5,791 bases of DNA from an uncultured Mycoplasma sp. (GTDB taxonomy: Bacteria; Bacillota_I; Bacilli_A; RF39; UBA660), in the NCBI GenBank assembly GCA_947388575.1, contig CANDSI010000080.1:1-5791 (forward strand), given 5' to 3'. Of this stretch, positions 1 through 4,923 are shown in pieces (position 1 is the first letter of the stretch; each line of letters begins with the position of its first letter). Made by a program: the position numbers and the translations under genes. The notes beneath the pieces are model-generated. The model was not told the origin of the DNA. It saw nothing but the letters and a program-made list of their open reading frames with translations, and searched no databases.

Positions 1-21
1 TATGTTTTTTCTTAAAATTTG

Positions 22-30
22 TGGTATAAT
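22..30 (+). promoter_or_regulatory. Extended -10 promoter of the restriction-modification operon
   Basis: A perfect TATAAT box at 25-30 is preceded by TG one base upstream (22-23), the extended -10 arrangement common in low-GC Gram-positives. No good -35 hexamer is visible 16-18 bases upstream, where the sequence is T-rich; the extended -10 may compensate. Predicted transcription start is near 37, giving a leader of only about 16 nt before the methyltransferase start. No operator-like dyad is visible, and the window edge cuts off anything further upstream. Confidence 0.6.
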
Positions 31-52
31 GTGAAAAAATGAAGGAGTAAAG

Positions 53-1516
53 ATGTTATTAGAAAAGGTTTTAAATAGTACAGATGAGTATCTTAATTCT
101 AAAAGTAAAAGTGATAGAAAAAAAATAGGGCAATTTTTCACATCAAAAGAAACGGCTATATATATGGCAGAATTAAGTAACTATAAAAAAGATAATATAA
201 AAATATTAGATGCAGGAGCTGGAACAGGAATTTTAAGTATAGCATTATTAGAAAAGTTGAATAAAGAAGAAGATATACAAAATATAGAAATAGATTTATA
301 TGAAAATGATTTAGAAATTATACCAATATTAGAAAAGAATATGGCAGAAACAAAAGAAAAAGTAAGTAAATTAACGAAATATAATATTATTAAAGAAAAC
401 TTTATACTAAGCAATAAAGAAACAAGTTATGATATTATAATAAGTAATCCACCATATAAAAAAATAGGAAAGAATGACATTGAAGCAAAAGAAATGAGCG
501 AAGTGATATATGGACAGCCTAACTTATATTTTCTGTTTATGACGAAAGCTATGAGATTACTAACTAATAATGGAGAAATGATATTTATAGTTCCTAGATC
601 GTGGACATCAGGGGCATATTTTAAAAAGTTTAGACAAGTATTTTTAGATAATGTTAGGCTTACTGATATACATTTATTTATTAGTAGAGATAAAGTATTT
701 AATAAGGAAAATGTATTACAAGAAACTATGATTTTAAAAGCTATAAAGACTAAAGAAATAAAGAACAAAATTCATATAACGCAATCATATAGTAATGAAG
801 ATTTTGAAGAATTAAAATCTTACAATATTGATTATAATGTATGCGTAGAAAAAGATAATGAAAGATATGTATATTTGCCAATAGATAATACTGATATTGA
901 GGTGCTGGAAACAATAAAATCTTTTCATACTAAATTAGAAGATATAGGATTGAAATTGAAAACAGGATTAACTGTTGATTTCAGAAATGAAGAATATTTA
1001 ACAAATAAGGCATCAAATAATAGTGTTCCTCTTTTTTCATCTATTCATTTTAATAAAGGATTTATAAAATTTCCAAGCAATGAAGATGAACTGCAGTATG
1101 TGAGTAAAGATAATACAGCTTTACTACAAAAAAATACTAATTCATTATTCATAAAACGATTTAGCAGTAAAGAGGAAAACAGAAGAATACAACCTGTTAT
1201 GTTTTTCAAAAAAGATTTTGCAAACTATGAGTATATATCTACTGAAAATCATATTAACTTTATTGGCAGTATAGATAAAAAAGATATAAATGAAGATGTT
1301 ATATATGGATTATATGGAATTTATAATAGTACATTATATGATAAGTATTATAGAATCTTAAATGGCTCAACTCAAGTAAATGCAACAGAGATAAATAATA
1401 TACCTATACCAAATGAAAATATTATAAAAAACATAGGAAAGAGATTACAAAAAAAAGTAAATATAACAACTGAAATATGTGATAATGTATTATTGGAGGC
1501 GATTAGTAATGAATAA
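53..1516 (+). CDS. BsuBI/PstI-type N6-adenine DNA methyltransferase (Type II R-M)
   Basis: This 487-residue protein is predicted to methylate the adenine of CTGCAG using S-adenosylmethionine, protecting host DNA from the endonuclease encoded next. Visible motifs are: the N-terminal GQFFT segment (residues 26-30), typical of Eco57I/PaeR7I/PstI-like methylases; motif I DAGAGTG (53-59), the SAM-binding loop; an acidic LYEND stretch (82-86, motif II); catalytic NPPY (132-135, motif IV), diagnostic of N6-adenine methylation; and PRSW followed by YFKKFR (181-194). The C-terminal half would hold target recognition. Length is close to the roughly 500 residues of M.BsuBI and M.PstI. The ATG is preceded by AAGGAG at 42-47 with a 5-nt gap. 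The 3' end overlaps the endonuclease gene by 8 nt. Family assignment rests on motifs plus the unmistakable neighbour; the exact target is inferred from family. All catalytic motifs look intact. Confidence 0.93.
   Translation: MLLEKVLNSTDEYLNSKSKSDRKKIGQFFTSKETAIYMAELSNYKKDNIKILDAGAGTGILSIALLEKLNKEEDIQNIEIDLYENDLEIIPILEKNMAETKEKVSKLTKYNIIKENFILSNKETSYDIIISNPPYKKIGKNDIEAKEMSEVIYGQPNLYFLFMTKAMRLLTNNGEMIFIVPRSWTSGAYFKKFRQVFLDNVRLTDIHLFISRDKVFNKENVLQETMILKAIKTKEIKNKIHITQSYSNEDFEELKSYNIDYNVCVEKDNERYVYLPIDNTDIEVLETIKSFHTKLEDIGLKLKTGLTVDFRNEEYLTNKASNNSVPLFSSIHFNKGFIKFPSNEDELQYVSKDNTALLQKNTNSLFIKRFSSKEENRRIQPVMFFKKDFANYEYISTENHINFIGSIDKKDINEDVIYGLYGIYNSTLYDKYYRILNGSTQVNATEINNIPIPNENIIKNIGKRLQKKVNITTEICDNVLLEAISNE
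1091..1096. other. CTGCAG: predicted recognition site of the local R-M system
   Basis: This palindrome is the target of BsuBI and PstI. It lies inside the methyltransferase gene, in frame as Leu-Gln (CTG CAG). It is the only copy I find by eye in the window, about what chance predicts at this base composition. If the system recognises CTGCAG, this site should be methylated in the native host. Confidence 0.6.
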
Positions 1517-2429
1517 ATTAGACGAGGCAAAAGAGATATTAAAAGAAATAGGAATGCCAAAATCACAACAATCAGATTTATGTGCATATACTCTATTAGC
1601 TTTATTACAATTAGAAGAAAATCAAGAATGGGAAAAAGCAACTAATAAATATATTAGAATACACGATATTATGGAATTTATAAAAGAAAAGTATAATATT
1701 GTATATGCTGAAAACAGTAGAGAAACATTTAGAAAACAAGCATTACACCATTTTAGGATTGCAGCTATAGTTGAAGACAATGCTAAACCAACAAACAGTC
1801 CTAATTATAGATACAGATTAACGATAGAAGCTTTAGATTTAATTAAAAAATATAAAACAGCAAAGTGGGAAAGTGAAAAAGAAAAATATTTAAAAAATCA
1901 CGAAAAACTAATAAGCATTTATGAAAACAAAAGGAAACTGACAAAGATGCCTGTAATAATAAATGGAGAAAAATTTGAATTTAGCACAGGAAAGCATAAT
2001 GAATTACAAAAAGCTATAATAGAAGAATTTGCTCCAAGATTTGCACAGAATAGTATTGTACTATATGTTGGAGATACTAAAGATAAAGACTTATATAAGG
2101 ACAACGAACTGTTAAAAAAACTGAAAATATCAATGGGAAAACACGAAAAATTGCCAGATGTTATTTTATATCAAGATGATAAGAAATGGGTTTATTTCAT
2201 TGAAGCAGTTACAAGTGTTGGTCCGATAAGTCCAAAGAGAATATTAGAAATAAATGAAATGACAAAAAAGTGTGATTTAGGAAAAATATTTGTTACAGCA
2301 TTTATAGATATGAAAACTTTTAAAAAGTTTGCAGAAGATTTAGCTTGGGAAACAGAAGTATGGTTAAGTGAAATGCCAGATCATATGATACATTTAAACG
2401 GAGATAAATTCGTAGGACCGAGAGCATAA
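1509..2429 (+). CDS. BsuBI/PstI-type Type II restriction endonuclease
   Basis: This 306-residue protein is predicted to cut unmethylated CTGCAG. The N-terminal half (about 1-145) is helical and resembles the family's helical/winged-helix domain, including the HHFRIAAIVED...NSPNYRYRL region (80-104). The C-terminal half carries the family signature: GDTKDKDLY (188-196), then KLPDVILY (214-221), then FIEAVTSVGPISPKR (230-244). These give a PD-(D/E)xK-like core with Pro216-Asp217 and Glu232; the usual lysine two residues after the glutamate is Val234, a variation I believe is normal for this family. The R.BsuBI/R.PstI length is only slightly greater, so the protein looks complete. I chose ATG 1509 because GGAGG at 1495-1499 sits 9 nt upstream; the in-frame start at 1479 lies before that site. 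The start overlaps the methyltransferase stop by 8 nt, so translation is probably coupled and methylase is made first. No separate controller (C) protein gene is present. Confidence 0.93.
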   Translation: MNKLDEAKEILKEIGMPKSQQSDLCAYTLLALLQLEENQEWEKATNKYIRIHDIMEFIKEKYNIVYAENSRETFRKQALHHFRIAAIVEDNAKPTNSPNYRYRLTIEALDLIKKYKTAKWESEKEKYLKNHEKLISIYENKRKLTKMPVIINGEKFEFSTGKHNELQKAIIEEFAPRFAQNSIVLYVGDTKDKDLYKDNELLKKLKISMGKHEKLPDVILYQDDKKWVYFIEAVTSVGPISPKRILEINEMTKKCDLGKIFVTAFIDMKTFKKFAEDLAWETEVWLSEMPDHMIHLNGDKFVGPRA

Positions 2430-2452
2430 TATATGCAATTTACTTACACTAT

Positions 2453-2457
2453 GGAGG
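2453..2457 (+). promoter_or_regulatory. Ribosome binding site setting the TM2-protein start
   Basis: GGAGG lies 8 nt before ATG 2466 and selects that start over the in-frame ATG 2433, which has no Shine-Dalgarno sequence and would place charged, polar residues ahead of the first membrane segment. Confidence 0.75.
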
Positions 2458-2465
2458 AAATTAGA

Positions 2466-3101
2466 ATGAACAAAAAAACAAGATTATTAATTGTAATATT
2501 TTTAGGTGTATTTGGAGTTCATAAGTTTATAGATAAAGATTACAAAATGGGACTAATATATTTATTTACAGGAGGACTTTGTGGAATTGGTTGGATTATA
2601 GATATTATTAAAGAACTTACTGGAAAAAATACTAATAGTAAATCATTAATGAGTACAGAAACATTAAATATGATAAAAAATGGTCAACTACCTACCATAA
2701 TAGGAACAAATATAAATTTAGCAAATGATGAGGTATGCCATTATGCAGATATAGGATATACCTTTAAGGATAAAACAATAACTACAGGATATACAGGTAA
2801 AAGTAGTGGAATTAGTATTAGACTAATGAAAGGCTTAACATATAGAACAGGTGGCTCTGGGGGAAAAGCAATAAGAGAAAATCAACGAACAACATATGCT
2901 GGTACATTATATATTACAAATAAAAGAGTGATTTATTCTTCAACTAATGAATGTTTTGATAAAACATTTGATAAGATAACATCAGTAACAGAAGTGAATG
3001 ATGGAATAATTTTGCAAATTGGTTCAACTTCTTATTCAATAATATTAAACACACATACAGAATTTGTAAAAATATTCAATATGGTAAAAAATAATCAATA
3101 G
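2466..3101 (+). CDS. TM2-domain membrane protein with C-terminal GRAM/PH-like region
   Basis: This 211-residue protein has two predicted membrane segments (about 5-17 and 28-48) forming a TM2 domain. The short linker between them contains the family's GVFGVHKF motif (14-21), and GWIIDII (42-48) closes the second helix. After a polar linker comes a soluble part whose last about 65 residues (YAGTLYITNKRVIYSS, 144-159, then a series of beta-strand-like segments) resemble bacterial PH/GRAM-like domains. The middle part (about 75-143) contains Gly/Ser/Thr-rich stretches of unknown role. There is no cleavable signal peptide. The gene starts 36 nt after the endonuclease stop with no promoter or terminator between, and a terminator follows, so it is probably the last gene of the restriction operon. 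Function is unknown; a role at the membrane linked to defence is possible but unproven, and it may be a passenger. Confidence 0.8.
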   Translation: MNKKTRLLIVIFLGVFGVHKFIDKDYKMGLIYLFTGGLCGIGWIIDIIKELTGKNTNSKSLMSTETLNMIKNGQLPTIIGTNINLANDEVCHYADIGYTFKDKTITTGYTGKSSGISIRLMKGLTYRTGGSGGKAIRENQRTTYAGTLYITNKRVIYSSTNECFDKTFDKITSVTEVNDGIILQIGSTSYSIILNTHTEFVKIFNMVKNNQ

Positions 3102-3111
3102 ATATAAAAGC

Positions 3112-3152
3112 AAACATTAACATTTAATAAAAGTGCTAATGTTTCTTTTTTT
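3112..3152 (+). terminator. Intrinsic terminator of the R-M/TM2 operon
   Basis: An 11-position hairpin pairs 3112-3122 with 3134-3144 (AAACATTAACA against TGCTAATGTTT, one A-C mismatch) around an 11-nt loop, followed by seven T residues at 3146-3152. It begins 11 nt after the TM2-protein stop and separates the restriction operon from the downstream small-gene cluster. Confidence 0.8.
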
Positions 3153-3158
3153 GTAGTT

Positions 3159-3187
3159 TTGATTTTAGAATATAACTATTGTATAAT
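3159..3187 (+). promoter_or_regulatory. Sigma-A-type promoter of the small DNA-binding gene cluster
   Basis: TTGATT (3159-3164, four of six matches to TTGACA) and a perfect TATAAT (3182-3187) are separated by 17 bp. Predicted transcription start is near 3194, leaving a leader of about 90 nt before the first small gene. It lies directly behind the upstream terminator, as expected for the start of a new transcription unit. Confidence 0.65.
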
Positions 3188-3197
3188 AAAAATAGTT
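3174..3197. promoter_or_regulatory. Inverted repeat flanking the -10 box, candidate operator
   Basis: A perfect 7-bp inverted repeat, AACTATT (3174-3180) and AATAGTT (3191-3197), flanks a 10-bp centre containing the TATAAT box at 3182-3187. A repressor bound here would block the promoter. One of the helix-turn-helix proteins encoded downstream is the natural candidate (autoregulation), but this is inference. Short AT-only dyads arise easily by chance in DNA of this composition. Confidence 0.4.
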
Positions 3198-3272
3198 TTG
3201 CGGCACGACACACAAATAAAAAAAGAATGGTGGCGATGTATATTGAGGGTAATAAATTAAAAAAATAATAAG

Positions 3273-3278
3273 AGGTGG
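3273..3278 (+). promoter_or_regulatory. Ribosome binding site selecting TTG 3284
   Basis: AGGTGG lies 5 nt ahead of TTG 3284. The longer in-frame reading from GTG 3275 would begin inside this Shine-Dalgarno sequence and is therefore unlikely. The nearby ATG at 3298 is out of frame. Confidence 0.65.
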
Positions 3279-3283
3279 TATTA

Positions 3284-3511
3284 TTGGAAAAAGAAAAAAA
3301 TGAAACAAAAGAATATGAAATAAGAGAGTTACAAGATAATTATTTTTATACTCCAACAGAATTTGCAAAATTAAGAAAATGCAGTGTACCAACAGCATTA
3401 TGCATTTATAATAGCAAGGATTTTCCAAGTGAAAATTACGGAAAAGAAAAAGTAGCTTTAGGAAGTGCTATTAGAGATTGGTATAAGGTAAAGAGAAATA
3501 AAGAAGAATAA
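3284..3511 (+). CDS. Small excisionase-like helix-turn-helix protein (A)
   Basis: This 75-residue protein starts at TTG. After a charged N-terminal tail (1-18), residues 20-46 read as a helix-turn-helix opening with FYTPTEFAKLRKCSV, the pattern seen in excisionase/MerR-type winged-helix proteins (aromatic-x-Thr-x-x-Glu-hydrophobic-Ala). A beta-wing-like stretch follows (about 48-60), then a final helix SAIRDWYKVK (61-70). Such proteins bind DNA to steer site-specific recombination or repress promoters on plasmids, phages and conjugative elements. It is the first gene after the promoter at 3159-3187 and is followed 29 nt later by a related gene. No integrase is in the window, so calling it a true recombination directionality factor would be a guess; transcription regulator is equally possible. 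Confidence 0.7.
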   Translation: MEKEKNETKEYEIRELQDNYFYTPTEFAKLRKCSVPTALCIYNSKDFPSENYGKEKVALGSAIRDWYKVKRNKEE

Positions 3512-3540
3512 TAATTTAAGTTTATAAAGGGGCAATTTTG

Positions 3541-3819
3541 ATGGAAGAAGATATAAAAAGAGTGGAAACATTAACTCCTGAACAAGCAGGAAAGATAATT
3601 GGCAAGAATCCTGAATATATTAGAGCTTTACTACGACAAGGTAAAGTAAATTGGGGGACAGCAGTAGAAAGCAAAAGAGGGCGATGGAATTATAACATCA
3701 TAAGAAGTAAATTTCTTGAATATGTAAATATTAAAGATGAAAAACAAGACAATTTATTAAATTTGATATATTTAGAATTAGTAGAAATAAACAAAAAACT
3801 AACATTAAAAGGACAATAA
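3541..3819 (+). CDS. Small excisionase-like helix-turn-helix protein (B)
   Basis: This 92-residue protein contains a DNA-binding-like core at about 10-63: LTPEQAGKIIGKNPEYIRALLRQGK is an initial helix pair with a recognition helix, the SKRGRWNY segment (44-51) is wing-like and basic, and IIRSKFLEYV (53-62) is the closing helix. The last 30 residues (DNLLNLIYLELVEINKKL) form an amphipathic helix that could mediate dimerisation. AAGGGG at 3527-3532 is 8 nt from ATG 3541 and 5 nt from an adjacent in-frame TTG at 3538; ATG is preferred but the two differ by one residue. It is the second of four similar proteins encoded in a row and has the longest core. Function beyond DNA binding is not visible. 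Confidence 0.72.
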   Translation: MEEDIKRVETLTPEQAGKIIGKNPEYIRALLRQGKVNWGTAVESKRGRWNYNIIRSKFLEYVNIKDEKQDNLLNLIYLELVEINKKLTLKGQ

Positions 3820-3835
3820 AATAGGTGGAACTATA

Positions 3836-4093
3836 ATGGAAGAATATATAAGTGTTAATGAATATATGAGAAGATTTAAAATAGGACATAAGAATGTATT
3901 GAAGTTAATTGCAACAAATCAAGTAGAATACCAGATTACTGAAACAGGCAGATATAGAATAAAAGTTGGTTCAGATACAGTTAATATTCAAATGTATGAA
4001 AAAGCAATAGAAAGAGCAACAATAGCTGAAACAAAATTAGAAATGATAAAGAAAATATTATTAGATACTGAAAGGAAAGAAAGTGAATATTGA
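3836..4093 (+). CDS. Small excisionase-like helix-turn-helix protein (C)
   Basis: This 85-residue protein starts at ATG with AGGTGG at 3823-3828, 7 nt upstream and 16 nt after the previous stop. Residues 3-27 (EYISVNEYMRRFKIGHKNVLKLI) match the excisionase-type helix-turn-helix outline, followed by a short wing in which Thr-Gly-Arg-Tyr-Arg (37-41) resembles the Gly-Arg turn of these domains. From about 52 to the end it is a long charged helix (QMYEKAIERATIAETKLEM), likely a coiled coil giving dimers. The 3' end overlaps the start of the next small gene by 11 nt, so the two are probably translationally coupled. Role is likely DNA binding; specific function unknown. Confidence 0.7.
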   Translation: MEEYISVNEYMRRFKIGHKNVLKLIATNQVEYQITETGRYRIKVGSDTVNIQMYEKAIERATIAETKLEMIKKILLDTERKESEY

Positions 4094-4226
4094 GAATTTA
4101 TGGAAAGAATTAAAAAAGTGTGGAATAACTAATGAGAAAGAACTTGATGAGGCAATTGCTAAAATGAAACCCTTAAATATAGGTGGCTTTGTTAATAAGA
4201 CTCCAAAGAATAATGAGGAGGGATAA
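4083..4226 (+). CDS. Hypothetical 47-residue protein, GTG start
   Basis: A short reading frame from GTG 4083 to TAA 4226, overlapping the preceding gene by 11 nt and ending 3 nt before the next start. AAAGGA at 4071-4076 lies 6 nt before the GTG. The product begins MNIENLWKELKKCGITNEKELDEA and looks like a helix-turn-helix pair of amphipathic helices (3-12 and 17-28) followed by Met-Lys-Pro-Leu (28-31) and a polar tail. There is no membrane segment, cysteine pair or recognised motif. Its coding nature is supported by the ribosome binding site, the tight packing on both sides, and the fact that without it a 136-nt hole would interrupt the cluster. I do not recognise the family. Confidence 0.65.
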   Translation: MNIENLWKELKKCGITNEKELDEAIAKMKPLNIGGFVNKTPKNNEEG

Positions 4227-4229
4227 ATT

Positions 4230-4472
4230 TTGGAAGATGTTTTATATACAGTTAAAGAAGTATCACTCTTAATAAAAACAAATGTAGGATATGTTTATAA
4301 TTTGATAAGAAAAGGTTATTTACCAGCATTAAATTTAGGAAGTCTAAAAGTCAGACGAACTTCATTACTAAATTTTTTAGAAAAATATGATGGAAAAGAT
4401 TTATCTGACTTAAATAATATAAAAGACTTAGAGATTTTTGGAAAGGATGTGATAGATAAAGGCATTTTATAA
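4230..4472 (+). CDS. Excisionase-family helix-turn-helix protein (D)
   Basis: This 80-residue protein is the clearest member of the cluster. LYTVKEVSLLIKTNVGYVYNLIRKGYLPALNLG (5-37) is the classical excisionase/MerR-like domain: tyrosine-threonine-x-x-glutamate opening, second helix, recognition helix ending in Arg-Lys-Gly, then the hydrophobic Leu-Pro-Ala. The wing carries LKVRR (39-43) and the closing helix is TSLLNFLEKYD (44-54). A 26-residue acidic tail follows. Translation starts at TTG: GAGGAGGG at 4215-4222 lies 7 nt upstream and no better start exists. It ends the cluster; a strong terminator begins 71 nt downstream. It could be a recombination directionality factor for the mobile element or a regulator; the sequence alone does not decide. 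Confidence 0.78.
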   Translation: MEDVLYTVKEVSLLIKTNVGYVYNLIRKGYLPALNLGSLKVRRTSLLNFLEKYDGKDLSDLNNIKDLEIFGKDVIDKGIL

Positions 4473-4543
4473 ATGAAAAATTTAATTAAATAAAAGTAAA
4501 ACACTTGAAAATGAAAGATTTTATATATAATACAAATTAAGAG

Positions 4544-4569
4544 TCCACAGGTTTATACTGTGGATTTTT
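4544..4569 (+). terminator. Intrinsic terminator after the DNA-binding gene cluster
   Basis: TCCACAG (4544-4550) and CTGTGGA (4558-4564) form a perfect 7-bp, relatively GC-rich stem around a 7-nt loop, followed by five T residues (4565-4569). The opposite strand lacks a matching T tract, so it works on the + strand only. Confidence 0.85.
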
Positions 4570-4629
4570 AAGTAAAATTTAAAAGAAAATTTGATAAATG
4601 TAATTAAAAAAATTAAATATAATAAGCAC

Positions 4630-4663
4630 AGAGATATTAAGAAATTAGTATCTCTATTTTTTT
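4630..4663 (+). terminator. Long GAAA-loop hairpin terminator or attenuator before the TnpW-like gene
   Basis: Bases 4630-4640 pair with 4645-4655 in an 11-bp stem (one T-G wobble) closed by the tetraloop GAAA (4641-4644), and seven T residues follow at 4657-4663. It lies 32 nt upstream of the TnpW-like start, so it could either end upstream transcription or act as an attenuator in that gene's leader. A second pair of arms, AAGCA (4624-4628) and TGCTT (4665-4669), encloses the hairpin and T tract. Confidence 0.8.
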
Positions 4664-4694
4664 ATGCTTAAAAATGGAAAGGAGGAGAAAAAAG

Positions 4695-4868
4695 ATGTCT
4701 AAAGAACAGAAGAATAATAATGAATGTAAATTCAAGTTAGAGATAAATGGAACAATCTATACTGTCAATTTAATTCAATCTAACGGAGCAAAATTGACTT
4801 ATGAAGAATTGATTAAGAAGATTATTACAGATGAAACATTGAAAATTAAAGTTGAAAATGTTGCATAA
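4695..4868 (+). CDS. TnpW-like transposon-encoded small protein
   Basis: This 57-residue protein has a charged start (MSKEQKNNN), then CKFKLEINGTIYTVNLIQSN (11-30), predicted beta strands around the Asn-Gly turn, then LTYEELIKKIITDE (34-47), an amphipathic helix. This layout (strand, Gly-Thr-x-Tyr-x-Val, short gap, helix with Lys-Ile/Leu-Ile) recalls TnpW, a small protein of unknown role encoded by Tn4451-like transposons and many clostridial conjugative elements. The match is from memory of the family pattern, is moderate, and lacks some usual residues of the central segment. ATG 4695 is chosen because AAAGGAGG (4678-4685) lies 9 nt upstream; the in-frame ATG 4674 precedes this site. Downstream, 55 nt separate it from the broken parA. 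Confidence 0.6.
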   Translation: MSKEQKNNNECKFKLEINGTIYTVNLIQSNGAKLTYEELIKKIITDETLKIKVENVA

Positions 4869-4923
4869 AAAGGACACAGTTATTAAATTTTTGAAAAAAA
4901 TTAAAAAATATTGTAAATAAGTA

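Noticed and set aside
3227..3268. 13-codon frame in the leader of the small-gene cluster, a possible leader peptide
   Set aside because: It ends 4 nt before the next ribosome binding site, which is suggestive, but it has no convincing binding site of its own and no alternative hairpins typical of peptide-controlled attenuation.
3284..4472. Controller (C) protein for the restriction system among the small helix-turn-helix proteins
   Set aside because: C proteins have an Xre-type domain and usually lie before the endonuclease gene; these are excisionase-type, downstream, and separated by a terminator and a new promoter.
4505..4531. Promoter-like TTGAAA and TATAAT
   Set aside because: The spacer is only 15 bp and transcription would run straight into the terminator at 4544-4569; AT-rich DNA yields such boxes by chance.
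4591..4623. Promoter-like TTGATA and TATAAT before the GAAA-loop hairpin
   Set aside because: The 21-bp spacer is too long for a normal sigma-A promoter. It remains the only candidate for the TnpW-like gene, so it is not excluded.
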